Source: Prorocentrum cordatum
Taxonomy: Eukaryota; Sar; Dinophyceae; Prorocentrales; Prorocentraceae
Direction: 5' to 3'
NCBI GenBank assembly: GCA_963575745.1
Contig: CAUYUJ010017804.1
Location: forward strand, 696,839-760,838
Length of the DNA stretch: 64,000 nucleotides
Of the stretch, positions 10,900 to 21,309 are shown in pieces. Within the stretch, counting starts at the first letter, position 1. The number at the start of each line of letters is the position of its first letter. The notes beneath the pieces were generated by a model. The model worked only from the letters and a program-made list of their open reading frames with translations. It was not told the origin of the DNA and did not search any database. The position numbers were made by a program, and so were the translations under genes.

Positions 10900-12552
10900 G
10901 CCTGGAAGATAACGGCCACGGCGCCCTCTCGAGAACCGAAAACGGACAATTCACTCATCGACGCGTCACTGCTGGGGGTTCTGTCCACCCTCGACGACCC
11001 TAGTAGTCCATCCGCTCGAACCGCAGCCTCCGGGCCCGGTCCCGCACCGAGGCGTCGGGCCAGACGTCCCGCGCGCTCGCGAGGCCGGCGTGCTGCTCCA
11101 CGCCCCGGCGGACGTGCTGCACGAAGCCATTCCAGCGGCGCTCGTCCACGAGCCCCTGCGCGGAGGGGCAAGGGCAAGGGGGGACTGGCACAGGGGGGGG
11201 GAAGGGGGCGTCGACCTGGAATCGGCGGTACATTGTCGAATGGTCGGCAGCGGGCCCCCGACGGCAAATCCGCGGGTGCCTGGGCACGGTGGGGCCATCG
11301 GGCCCCTCTCGGCGATGCGTGGACGTGTGGGGGTCAATGCATCCCCTCCCCCTGAACCTATCTCCCCCCACCGTTGCCCCTGATGCTCGGGGGGCGGGGG
11401 GGGGGCGGCAAGGGTGCGGGGTGAATGGGTTTGCTCACCAAAATTCTTCGATACTAATACGCCGCATGCGGTGTGATGAGGGCCGACACGGGCTGTGCGC
11501 TACCGGTGAAGCTGACTGGGGTAAGCACAAACATACATTGGGCTAACGCGCTTCCTCGAGATCATCCAATCGAGCGTGCCTGCCAGGACGCCTCCTCGGG
11601 GCGCCCCAAGGCACTCGCCATGACGCCTTTTTGGGGCGCCTGGGAGCCCAAGTCGCCTCACTTCGCGCTTCGCGCTTCGCGCCCCGCGATGCGCGATTAC
11701 CCTCGAGCCGCCCGTGGAGACGACCACCTTTGCGGCCCCGGTTGTGCGGCGCGAGACGCCGCCATCCTGGGGCGCCCCTGCCGGTGACCCAGGGGGGGTC
11801 CAGGACGTGGGGGAGGGAGGGAGGGGAGAAGAGGGGCCAAAGGGAGAGGTGGGGGGGGAAAGGGCGTGAGGGGGAAAAGAGGGGTAAAGGGAGAGGCAGG
11901 AAGTGAGGGGAAAAGGAAAAGGAGGAAAGGCAGGGACGCGAGGGGAAATGGAAGGGAGAGGTGGGCGGGGAAAGAGGAGCAACGGGAAAGGAAGAGGAGA
12001 GGAAGGATGCGCGGGGGGAAAAGCGAAGCAAAGGAGATCGCAACAAATTCGGGCGGAGTGTCCGTCCGGGCGCGCGGGGTACTAGCGCCCGCGGTGCCCA
12101 CCTGTTGTAGCGGGAGGATCCGCCTATGCAAAGTAGGGGTGGGGGGTTCCTATCCCCGTGGCGCGGTCTGTGAGGACCACGACAGGGGAACAAAGACAGG
12201 ATGTGGTGATAAGGGCGAGGCTCGCCCCTTCTGCGCGCCCGAGCACAGAGAGGCACTGGTTCACACGCGCTCTGGCATGTGTGATTCGGCGCCCGCGACA
12301 GAGAAGGCGCCACCTTGGGGCATCCCCCACGGGGGCCCAGTGCTAGGGCCACGATACAGTTGCCACTGGTCACGCAGCGCACTCAGACACGGAGAAGTAA
12401 TACAGCACTGATGTGTTATCGGTGAGCATCGAAGTGCGCCTGTGGCTTACCTATGGGGGAGGCTCCGAAGCGGCGATCGGTCCTTCTGAAGGTCCATCAA
12501 GGCGGTCTGTGCTCTTCGGAGCCTGTGAAAACGGAGTCCTGACTGTTCCTGG
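10900..12552. other. no gene recognised; purine-rich tract
   Basis: 11590-11720 carries the TTCGCGC dispersed repeat. 11795-12040 is a G/A-rich tract (GGGAGGGAGGGG type) with complementary C/T composition on the other strand. The rest has only composition-driven open frames. Confidence 0.5.
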
Positions 12553-12826
12553 GCGGTACGTTTGAACGGCTTATGGTGCCCATCGGTTCCCACCCCGTCA
12601 CGCCCACAGGGACTTCGCACTCCCCCCCTGCGGTGGGAAAGTGGATGGGCGGGCCGCCCCCCCCTGGCGTCGCACGTACTACGCCAGGGTTAGTGGGGAT
12701 TTTGGAAGCGGCGACCCTTCCTTCCCCATCCCTCCCACGTAGCTCAACGTTCCCACCCCCAGGTCATAGACTCAAATAGTGTTGGTATGCTCCATGTCGC
12801 CGTGGTGCTGTCGCCCCAATCGTGAT
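12553..12826 (-). repeat. terminal direct repeat of E1 (3' on element strand)
   Basis: Aligns with 13753-14042 over its length apart from small indels. Confidence 0.75.
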
Positions 12827-13752
12827 GGTAACGCCCGTGCTGCTACGCGCACTCGTACTGCACAGCGCCGCGTTGCTAGCCCCAATCGTGCTGACAACAG
12901 TGGTATCAATGGTGATGTTGGTTCCAACACGTGGTGCTGTTTGCACCCGCGCTGTTCAACGAGGGAACGCTGGCCCAAGTCGTGCTTGTCACTATGGTCG
13001 CCGTCCTCCAGGTCGCCGTGTTGTTGCTGGTTCGGTTGAAGCCCATGAGTTGCACGAGTCCTTCCCGTCCGCCCTCACCCCACACGGTCGCCAGTGGAAG
13101 CCCGATGGTGGCCTCCAGCGCGGTCGGGTGACGTCGCCATGAGGTGGCTGTTGCCCCCGGCCCGCTGCCGAGCCCTATGGTGGCTCTGGTCCCGATCCCT
13201 CTCACCCCCTCCAACGGGGGCCCAGGCAGAAGGAGCGGGGGGGTCCACAGGCAGGAAGTCACACCGCAGCTGCCATCACCTCGCGGCGTCACGCCCCCCT
13301 GGAGCACCTCGCTCCTACTCCCCCGGATAAGCACTTCAAACGGCATCACCGATCCCTTGGACGCGCCGCCTCCCCGTGGCTCAAAGCCTCCACCCCCCAA
13401 GTGGCACAGCGCCCCCAACCTCCAACTTGTCGCGTTGCATCCAGAAGGGTCGCACGGGTAATGCTCACCGACGCGCTGCTAGTCCTAGTCGTGCTGGTAA
13501 GACCCGCGCCGCGGCTCGCAACCGTACTGCCCACCAACTTACTCTGGTAGCGCCCGCGATGCTGCTCATGCAGTTCCATCAGTTCACTGAAACCTATGCA
13601 GGGGTGCTGGACGGCCAGCAAGGGATACAAGTCCCGATCCCGGCCCATGCCGGAGAGAGGTTGAAATGTCAAGCTGAAAAGTCCACTGCATAACGAATGA
13701 AGTCGTACAAGGTGGAGGACATATGGTGTACCTCCGCTGGTTGCGACAAGCC

Positions 13753-14042
13753 TGCGGTACCGACATCTGGTGTTTGAAATGCCTGTGGCGCCCACCGGTT
13801 CCCACCCCGTCCTGCCCACAGGGACTTCGCACCCCCCCCTGTGGTGGGGAAGTGGGTGGGCGGGCCGCCCCCTCCTGGCGTCGCACGCGCTACGCCGGGG
13901 GTGGTGGAGATGTTGGACAGGCGGCCCCTCCTTCCCCATCCCTCCCACGTGGCTCAAAATTTCCCCCCGCAAGTTATAGACAAATTTCCCCCCGCAAGTT
14001 GATATGCTCCATGTAGCCGTGGTGCTGCCGCCCCTGTCGTGA
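13753..14042 (-). repeat. terminal direct repeat of E1 (5' on element strand)
   Basis: Aligns with 12553-12826. It contains a small internal duplication of AATTTCCCCCCGCAAGTT at about 13960-14000. Confidence 0.75.
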
Positions 14043-14059
14043 CCCTTCCTTCCCCCTCG

Positions 14060-14338
14060 TCAGTGCAGCCCCTTTCTTTCCCCTCGTCCGCCTTCCCCTG
14101 GTCCTCCTGCTCCTCCTCCTGCTCCTCCTGCTCCTCCCTGCTCCTCCTGAGATTCCTGATCCTGCTGCTGCTACTCCTCCTTCCTCGTCGGCTTCCTCCT
14201 GCTCATCCACCTCCTCCTCCTTCTCCTCCTCCTCCTCCTCATCCTCCCCCTCCTTCTCCTCCTCCTCCTCCTCCTCATCCTCCCCCTCCTTCTCCTCCCT
14301 CCCTCCTCCTCTTCCTCCTCATCTCCTCCTCCTCCTCC
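14060..14338. repeat. (CTC)n/(TCC)n tract
   Basis: CTCCTC repeats with a longer internal duplication of CATCCTCCCCCTCCTTCTCC. It directly follows E1. Confidence 0.9.
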
Positions 14339-15750
14339 GATGTACAAAGCCAAACTCAGTCAGATCGCGCATCACACGACGGATGGGGTCACTTGCGGGA
14401 TCCATGTCCACAGAATTCGACGAAACGAGAAGAGATCCGTTCTCTCGAACGCCCCACCACCTGCGCCGTGCGCCAGCGCATCAAGTTGCACTCCGCTGCA
14501 AGGAGCGCCAACTGGAACGGCGGCTCTGGGGGCTCCCACGAATCCTGCGGCTGTCCGTGAATCTGGGCCGTGACGACCCAATCCTCCATCATGCGGCAGC
14601 CGCAGTCCTGGGGGAATCGACAGAAGCGTTGCCGCCCCACCGCGCCTGCCCACCGCCCCCCTCCTCATTTCCCTGCCCCCTTCCTACTCCTCTTTCTCTG
14701 TCTTCCTCCTCGCCTTCACCTTGCCCCCTCCCCTATCTCTGCCCCTTATGGATAACTCCTCCCTGTCGCACCCCGATGCGTGTTAATAGGGCGGGCCGGC
14801 GGTTCGTCTGAAACTTCCTCATCACTTATGACCCTGAAGCTTGAAGTGTAAAACAAGTACACCGATATATATATATACATATATATAGAGAGCTGGGTTA
14901 TTTCAGAGAGGGGCTCTCGTCTTGGGAGAGTGTTGAACATTCGGATGCTTTTCAAAATTGGCCCTCGCTTTAATCCCACGCGCATTTGCAGTCTAATTTT
15001 CGCAGCAAATGCACGGGCGGGGGGGGGAGCTTTCAAAATGGGGCTCTCGCCTTGGTTCCGCACGCATTCCTCTACAAAGCTTGCAACGCTTGCAAGGATG
15101 GAGGGGGGTTGTGTTCAACATGGGGGCCTTAGCGCCTGAAGGCGGTGTCCTTCCTGTTCGCCTTCCTACTCAACCTCCCAATCCTCCTCCTGCTTGTCCT
15201 TACCTTGCTTGGTTGCGTTTCCATGGGATGGTCCGCCCTACACCAATGGACAACCGAAGGTAGTACCTCAACCCGTAAAGCACCGCCGTTCGCAAACAAC
15301 TGCTGCCTCCTGCGTACTGCGACAACCACCACTTGTCTGACGACTGCCTCATCCCCAAAGGTGGGCTAAGGACCCTTGACCCTTGGAGCCTGCAGCGAAG
15401 TTGGTACGTCATCCCCCCTTGCCCTTCCGAGCCCTTCTTTCGGGGGGGCGCGAAGGTGGGGCAGGGGCAGAGGTGGGGCTGGAAAACAACACACCCTCAA
15501 CGGCCTCTGGAAGCAGGAAGCGCGCGCATCCAGCCGCGCTCGTATTCTGGCTTCACCTTGAGAAGGCCCTCTCCTCCATGAACCCCCGACTCTTGCCCAT
15601 CTTCCCCGTTCCCAACGAAGGATTCCCCCCGCCCCCCCGATGTGGTTCGAATGTGCGCCCACCCCTGAGGCTGCCCCCCCGAAATTGGTAACCCTCCCCC
15701 TACCCCGTCGTGCCCCTCTTGCTCCTCTTGCTCCTCTTCCCCTTTTCCCC
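14339..15750. other. no gene recognised; dispersed motif
   Basis: CCCTGTCGCACCCC then GCGTGTT at 14763-14790 recurs at 56140-56170, each time downstream of a pyrimidine tract, so it is a dispersed repeat edge. Within 15000-15120 are two GGGGCTCTCG-containing segments, a short degenerate tandem repeat. Confidence 0.45.
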
Positions 15751-15895
15751 AGGGCTGAACCTAAACGGTGTTTTTCGTTTTCGTGTTGTTTTCGTTTTCC
15801 CTCGCTTTTGTCTCGAACCCGCCTTTACCGCAAAACGACATCGAAACGAAGACGGCCCACGAAATCGCACAAAACACCGTTTGGGTCCAGCCCTG
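15751..15895. mobile_element. 145-bp foldback element with 9-bp target duplication (MULE-like MITE)
   Basis: Left end AGGGCTGAACCTAAACGGTG and right end whose complement is CAGGGCTGGACCCAAACGGT form terminal inverted repeats of about 24 bp. The same 9 bases, CTTTTCCCC, occur immediately outside both ends (15742-15750 and 15896-15904). A 9-bp duplication with long inverted repeats is typical of Mutator-type non-autonomous elements. A related right half is at 43576-43636. Confidence 0.75.
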
Positions 15896-15987
15896 CTTTT
15901 CCCCCTGCAAATTCCCCCCCATGCCCCCACCCCTGGTGCTGCTCGACCGTGCGTGCCGCCCCTCTCCGCCAGGGTGTAGCCCGCCCT

Positions 15988-16233
15988 TAGTGGGCCGTGG
16001 AAACGACAGGGCATTTTTTTTACCGGTTCCGTGTTGCCGTTTTGTTGCCGGTTCCGACGCCGTTTTTTTACCGGTTCCGTCGCCGTTATTTGACCGGTTC
16101 CGGCTCCAGTTCCAATCCTGGAGCAGTTTTTTTACCGGTTCCGGTCGCCGTTTTTTTTGCCCTTTCCATTTTCAAGGGACATTTTTGTGGAAACGGTGAA
16201 AAAACGGCCCTGCCGTTTCCGGGGCCCACAAAG
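15988..16233. mobile_element. 246-bp foldback element with 10-bp target duplication (MULE-like MITE)
   Basis: Left end TAGTGGGCCGTGGAAACGAC and right end (complement CTTTGTGGGCCCCGGAAACG) are inverted repeats. AGCCCGCCCT stands directly outside both ends (15978-15987 and 16234-16243). The interior is four to five repeats of TTTTTTTACCGGTTCCG. It has no coding capacity. Confidence 0.75.
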
Positions 16234-16243
16234 AGCCCGCCCT

Positions 16244-16660
16244 CCGTGCGCGCGGGGCCTCGCCCCGTCTTGCCCCGACGACGGGCCACGCGCTGCGCCT
16301 GCCGTGCAGCAGCGCAGTGGGCAGGGGATGGGCGGGAGGGGCACGACGTCAAGCGCGGCACGAACGCGCCAGAGCTTGCCCTTCTCCGTGCCCACCAATC
16401 CTCCACCCCAACCTCCCCCCCCCCTGCACCTTCTCCTGGCCAATCCGTCCATCCTCCTCCTGCCGCTTCCCTCATGTCCTCACCCCGAAGCTCCTCCCTC
16501 CCTGCTGCCCATCACCTCCGTCCTCCTCTCCCCCCTCCCGCGGTACCACACAACCCAGCCCGCACAACCGACATGGGCTCCAAGGCTTGAGGCCCTGGAG
16601 CGCCAAACGGCAATCAAACAGAGCACCCGGAGCAGGACGCCAACCATCCACCCCTCCGTC
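16244..16660. other. no gene recognised
   Basis: C-rich with short open frames only. Confidence 0.4.
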
Positions 16661-16870
16661 CTTCGAGAAATTAGCAAAGGCGATGAGCATAAACTCTCGG
16701 AGACCCGCGCGAATGTCCTGGGTCGTCGCTGTGACCCACCCCCCTTTGGCGCGGCGGAGCGCGCAGGGGGCGGCGCCAGAAGTGACGCCAAGGGGGCCCA
16801 ACGCGGATCCCAGGAATCCGCGCGGAACTCCGAAAGCTTCTGCTCATGACGGTGTTTCTTCTTCGAGCTC
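16661..16870. mobile_element. introner A family copy (diverged)
   Basis: Inverted ends: CTTCGAGAAATTAGC...GAGCATAAACTCTCGGAG on the left, and CTCCGAAAGCTTCTGCTC...TTCTTCTTCGAG on the right. The core ATCCGCGCGGA matches the family. On the minus strand the end TTTCTCGAAG could serve as an acceptor, but the opposite end lacks a GT/GC donor, so splicing is uncertain here. Confidence 0.6.
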
Positions 16871-16925
16871 GTGCAACCTGCCCCTCCCCGCCCCGCCCGC
16901 AGCGTCGGAAAAGGCCGCAGATTGG

Positions 16926-17132
16926 CACGCCCGCGAGGAGTACGGAAAAATGTGGCATGATGCCTGACAGCACATGCTGTCCAAAATCGACGGCGACCGC
17001 TGTTGGCCAGGCGACATCGAGCTTCAAATGGACAAAACCCGCGGCGACACGGACAGCGGATCTGGTTCAGAATAGACACGAGCTGCGGTCGGTTGTCGTG
17101 CCCATTCTCTCCTTGTCCGTTTCTATCGCACG
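16926..17132. mobile_element. inverted-repeat element, family C copy 1 (diverged)
   Basis: Shares TACGGAAAAA, CGGCGACCGCTGTTGG, AATGGACA and GGACAGCG with 51685-51891 in the same order. Ends are weakly complementary (GCACGCCCGCGAGGAGTACG against CCGTTTCTATCGCACGG). Confidence 0.55.
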
Positions 17133-17244
17133 GAACAGACCGGTTCCGACAGTTTATGTTCATGTCGTCTTTTTGTTCGAACCCACCCCCCGCCCGCGCC
17201 GCAGCCGTCGGACGGTGCGCGGCGGAGACCGAAGCCCAGGACAG

Positions 17245-17505
17245 GCGGGGGCAGGCTGGGGAAATTTCGGACGGAAGCCGAACACTCCGTACGGGCCTAC
17301 TCCGTACGGACTCAGCATCCTGTCATGAGGGGCCAAATCTGGACGGGTAATAAGCCCGGACGGAAAAACCGAACACTCCGTACGGACGTACTCAACACGG
17401 ACTCAACATCCGATCAGGGGAAGCTGAGCCTGGACGGAGTAAGCCTCGACGGAAACAGAGCGCTCCGAACGAACTTGCTCCGCATGGGCCTAACATCTTC
17501 CGAAG
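17245..17505. repeat. about 95-bp tandem repeat, three diverged units
   Basis: Each unit carries AACACTCCGTACGG or a variant, ACTCAACATCC and a GGACGG-containing tail. Confidence 0.6.
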
Positions 17506-17514
17506 GACGACCCC

Positions 17515-18089
17515 CTCTTGGCACCCGCGGTCCGGCGACGAGACCACCTCCACGGAACACCTCCCGGCTTTCTCAGCCTGCGCCAGCCGCCACGCCAGCA
17601 GCGGCGCGCCTGGCTTCAGGCCCTGCGTCGCGACGACCCGCGCGTCGCTGGCGAGGACGCCCAGCGCCTCGAGCTTCGGGCCAGCGCCCCGCGAGGACGG
17701 GGGGAGGCGAAGGACGAGCAAGAGGCGGGTGGGCAGGGCTAAGGGGATGTGATGGATGACGAGCGAGGAGGGAGGAAGGGCGAGGAGGGGGAGGAGGAGA
17801 AGGAAGAGACAAGGGACCATTCTTTGGATCATTCCTTGGGGCGCAGGTGCGCGCGTCGCGCTCGCGCTCCCCGACCCATCTCTCCGAGCACGCTCCAGAG
17901 CGCTCCGGCGCGGCACGCGGCCGATCTCAAGCCTCTTGAGGCTCCGCGTCTCCGCGCACGCCGCGGCGTTCACGCCAGCGGCAGGCAACCGCCTTCGCTG
18001 CCCGACCGTGCGCCGCCCAGCGGCCGCGCCCGAACTCCGCCTCCAGCAGACTGCAAGACCCACATTGCCCCGAGGTTGCTGGAGATGGG
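17515..18089 (-). other. coding-like but unassigned stretch
   Basis: One minus frame reads KLEALGVLASDARVVATQGL and PLLAWRLAQAEKAGRC without stops, which looks more like protein than the surrounding low-complexity DNA. No family recognised and no splice sites established. Confidence 0.2.
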
Positions 18090-19790
18090 GGCGCGATGCC
18101 ACCGAGCAGGCCTACTGCAGCAGTAGGCGGATGAACGGGCTCTGCTGGCTGCCCCGCTGGCCCGCGGCCGCCGTGCGCTGCAGCTTGTCTTGCACGTCGG
18201 GCCGCCCAGACTTGGACCTCCTCGCCACGCCCTTCACCTCCTCGCCGCGTCCTTCATCTGGGTATCCAGCTGCTTGCGTCTTTGCTCGCGGGCTCATTGC
18301 TGGCGCTGCATCCTGTCAGTCTTCAGCACTCGCTGCTGCCGCCGCTGTCGCCAGGAGTGCAGTCGCGCTGGCTGTGTCAGTAGATCCATGCCACCACTCG
18401 TCATCTCCTCATCGTTCAGACTGAGTTTGCTGCGATGGTGTTGCTTCAATTTGTGGTTGGGCTGCTGCGGCTCTGGCCTCCTAGTCGCGCAGCGCTGGCG
18501 CCTCGTCAGCAATTGGTCCTCGCATAGCGACAGTTCGCCACCAGCTGGTGTGCTTGCGCCGCCCTGATTTTGCCGCCACCGGCGCCGCCTGGAATTGCCT
18601 GGGCTCTGGCGGCCGCGTGGTTCTGCGCGCTGCTTACCCATGCACGTTGGCATATATCCCCAGCTGTGGCGCGCAGCCTGTCGGTGCGCCCCTCCTACGG
18701 CAGGTGCTCGGTGAGGATGCTGCCTCCCGGTGCCTGCAATGTGCGGAGCACGCGCGGCATGCGCGTTGCCCCCTAGCTCTTCGGTGATCGTCCACTGTCT
18801 GCAGGTAGTGGACCACCTCGCCAAGTCTTCCCACGCACGTTGGAAGTTACTGGCGTTGTCCTGGTCTGGTGCTGGGTCTTGCCTCCAGTTGCGCGCACTC
18901 CCTTTGGCTCAACGGGTTGCGGAAAAGAGAGGGGGGGCTCGCTCGCGCGCGAACGGGGACTGACGCCAGCGCCCGTAGCCTGATCAACTTAAACGACGAT
19001 CCCGCTATTACATACGGGTGTCTGGCTGGACTGACTGTCTGCCAACCCATCGTTGCTCCGTAGCGCGTCCGAGCGGGGCCCGCTCGGGTTGCCCCCCCCG
19101 CCGGTCTGCATCCCGCGCGCTGCGACGTGCGCCTGGGGCGTTCGCCACAGGGGCTTCCCTGTTGGTTCTGTCAAGTTCACCGTGGCGACCCGGTGCCTGT
19201 GGCGTTCGCCTCCAAGGGGGCCCTCTCAGGACTCTGCGCTCTAACGCCGCCACGCTGGTGAAAGGCGCCCGCGTCTCGGGCCCTGGCCCGGGCGCGCTGC
19301 GAGACGAGCTGGGGGGGGGGGGCTCCTGGAGCTACTGCGGCCGCGTGACGTCGCTGCCTGGATCTGCGTCTGGCACGGACGGCACTGGCGAATGCCCCGC
19401 CCTCTCGGCCGCCCGCGCGGCGAGCAGCCTGATGGCGAGGCGCGCCGGGTAATTGACGTCTGCGCCCTCGTTCAGCATGCCGGGCTCCTTCGTGCAGTAG
19501 CTGGCACGTTCCCTGAGCCGGCTCTCGAGGGCCCACTTCGTTTGCGTGACCTGCTGCCGAGCAAGGTCTTCATCTGTGCCCATGGGGATGCGGTTGGTCG
19601 CCGTCCCCGTGAGTGGTTCCTGCGCCTCTCGGTAGAAAGCTGGAGCCTGCGACTTCCTGTTTCTTCGCCAACTCCTGCGGCTCGCTGCCCAGCGTGTACC
19701 GGCGGGGGCCGCATCGGCCGGCAGCCCTCTGTGCTGCTGGAACTTGCAGTTGGGCTGTGTCCTCGCCCAATGCGCGCCCCATCTCGACGC
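18090..19790 (-). pseudogene. decayed coding-like region, possibly a retroelement gag-like ORF
   Basis: Minus-strand pieces in changing frames look protein-like: TDEDLARQQVTQTKWALESR, GMLNEGADVNYPARLAIRLL, then SRAKTQAAGYPDEGRGEEVK-like and QNQGGASTPAGGELSLCEDQ stretches. Polar, Gln/Arg-rich composition resembles the amino-terminal ORFs of dinoflagellate retroelements, but no zinc knuckle, protease or polymerase motif is visible. Frames change at least four times, so it is either decayed or split by introns. The 5' side runs into the GTGTGC repeat. Confidence 0.3.
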
Positions 19791-19795
19791 TAGGG

Positions 19796-20369
19796 GTGTG
19801 TGTGTGTGTGTGCGTGTGTGTGTGTGCGTGTGTGCGTGTGCGTGTGCGTGTGCGTGTGCGTGTGCGTGTGCGTGTGCGTGTGCGTGTGCGTGTGCGTGTG
19901 CGTGTGCGTGTGCGTGTGCGTGTGCGTGTGCGTGTGCGTGTGCGTGTGCGTGTGCGTGTGCGTGTGCGTGTGCGTGTGCGTGTGCGTGTGCGTGTGCGTG
20001 TGCGTGTGCGTGTGCGTGTGCGTGTGTGCGTGTGCGTGTGCGTGTGCGTGTGCGTGTGCGTGTGTGTGTGTGTGCGTGTGCGTGTGCGTGTGCGTGTGCG
20101 TGTGCGTGTGCGTGTGCGTGTGCGTGTGCGTGTGCGTGTGCGTGTGCGTGTGCGTGTGCGTGTGCGTGTGCGTGTGCGTGTGCGTGTGCGTGTGCGTGTG
20201 CGTGTGCGTGTGCGTGGGCGTGTGCGTGTGCTTGTGCGGGTGCGGGTGCGGGTGCGTGTGCGTGTGCGTGTGCGTGTGCGTGTGCGTGCGCGCGTGCGTG
20301 CGTGCGTGCGTGCGTGTGTGTCTGTGTGTCTGTGTGTCTGTGTGTCTGTGTGTCTGTGTGTCTGTGTGT
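19796..20369. repeat. (GTGTGC)n minisatellite ending in (TGTC)n
   Basis: About 570 bases of GTGTGC with few interruptions, then GTGC/GTGTCTGT variants. It runs directly into the assembly gap, so the true length is unknown. Every frame on both strands is open, giving Cys/Val, Arg/Thr or His/Ala dipeptide pseudo-ORFs of up to 400 codons. Confidence 0.98.
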
Positions 20370-20469
20370 NNNNNNNNNNNNNNNNNNNNNNNNNNNNNNN
20401 NNNNNNNNNNNNNNNNNNNNNNNNNNNNNNNNNNNNNNNNNNNNNNNNNNNNNNNNNNNNNNNNNNNNN
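20370..20469. other. assembly gap (100 N)
   Basis: Exactly 100 unknown bases, the usual placeholder for a gap of unknown size, between the GTGTGC repeat and the 90-bp array. Confidence 1.
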
Positions 20470-21008
20470 GTTCGCATGCCTCCCCACCACCAATTTCGGC
20501 ACACCCCTCACACGTTTCGTGGCCCCATAGGGAGCTCCACCGAAGGCCCCAGTGGCAGGGTTCGCTGCCTCCCCACCACCCATCTCGGCACACCCCTCGC
20601 ACGCTTCGTGGCCCCATAGGGAGCTCCACCGAAGGCCCCAGTGGCAGGGTTCGCATGCCTCCCCACCACCCATTTCGGCACACCCCTCACACGCTTCGTG
20701 GCCCCATAGGGAGCCCCACCGAAGGCCCCAGTGGCAGGGTTCGCATGCCTTCCCCACCACCCATCTCGGCACACCCCTCACACGTTTCGTGGCCCCATAG
20801 GGAGCTCCACCGAAGGCCCCAGTGGCAGGGTTCGCATGCCTCCCCACCACCTACACCCCTCACACGTTTCGTGGCCCCATAGGGAGCTCCACCGAAGGCC
20901 AGTGGCAGGGTTCGCATGCCTCCCCACCACCCATCTCGGCACTCCCCAACACCCATTTCGGCACACCCCTCACACGTTTCGTGGCCCCATAGGGATCTCC
21001 ACCGAAGG
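20470..21008 (-). repeat. 90-bp satellite array 1 (about six units)
   Basis: Unit landmarks on the plus strand: GGAGCTCCACCGAAGGCCCC, AGTGGCAGGGTTCGCATGCC, TCCCCACCACCCATTTCGGC, ACACCCCTCACACGTTTCGT, GGCCCCATAG. It is opposite in sense to array 2 and has a different middle third. Because 90 is a multiple of three, all frames stay open through the array. Confidence 0.95.
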
Positions 21009-21039
21009 TCGGGGGGAGCTTGACACTGGTATCCTTGCG

Positions 21040-21300
21040 GTACTCGCAGCTGCATATGGTTGGGTCCTTCGCCAGGCTAATTTTCATGATCTGCATCATC
21101 CTTGTCCTATACGATTTGCATTGCCACCCCTGTTGAAAAATTGTTGCATCCCGGCCGTCGCGCGGGGTCGCGCGCCCGAGGGCGTCGCCCCCGCCGCGCA
21201 CGGCGCGTTATCTCAGCACCGCGCCCGCCCAAAATAATTGCGACAGCTTGTCAAAAAAATGCCCTGGCGATGGACCCAACCATATGCAGTTACGAATGCC
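21040..21300. repeat. spacer between arrays with inverted ends
   Basis: CTGCATATGGTTGGGTCC at 21050 and its complement GGACCCAACCATATGCAG ending at about 21290 are an 18-bp perfect inverted pair. The junction of the two opposed arrays is therefore itself a large palindrome. Confidence 0.8.
21089..21241 (+). repeat. 150-bp dispersed repeat, copy 1
   Basis: Matches 23930-24081: CATCCTTGTCCTATACGATT, CCACCCCTGTTGAAA, CGGCCGTCGCGCGGG, CATCGCCCCCGCCGCGC (copy 2) and GGCGCGTTATCT are shared in order. Confidence 0.85.
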
Positions 21301-21309
21301 GCAAAGCAG

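Larger units (their letters stand above)
12553..14042 (-). mobile_element. non-autonomous LTR-like element, copy E1
   Basis: Two direct repeats of about 275 and 290 bp (12553-12826 and 13753-14042) flank about 930 bp. They share GTTCCCACCCCGTC, CACAGGGACTTCGCAC, GGGCGGGCCGCCCCC and CCTTCCCCATCCCTCCCACG. The same repeat, reverse-complemented, forms the ends of the element at 34569-36870, and the internal block at 13258-13292 (ACGCCGCGAGGTG then GCAGCTGCGGTGTGA on the minus strand) matches 36424-36457. The interior has degenerate AGCACGACTAGGA-like repeats. No gag, protease, integrase or reverse transcriptase was found. It is therefore a small TRIM/LARD-like element needing helper enzymes, if it is a retroelement at all. 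Confidence 0.7.

Noticed and set aside
15640-15660. GGTTCGAATG resembling a tRNA T-loop
   Set aside because: No acceptor, D or anticodon stems can be drawn around it.
18895-18915. Possible second spliced-leader relic (TTTGGCTCAA)
   Set aside because: Only about ten bases match; the CCGTAGCC half is missing.
19332-20882. Open frames of 290-430 codons across the GTGTGC repeat and gap
   Set aside because: Pure dipeptide translations (Cys/Val, His/Ala, Arg/Thr) on both strands, spanning unknown bases. They are repeat artefacts.
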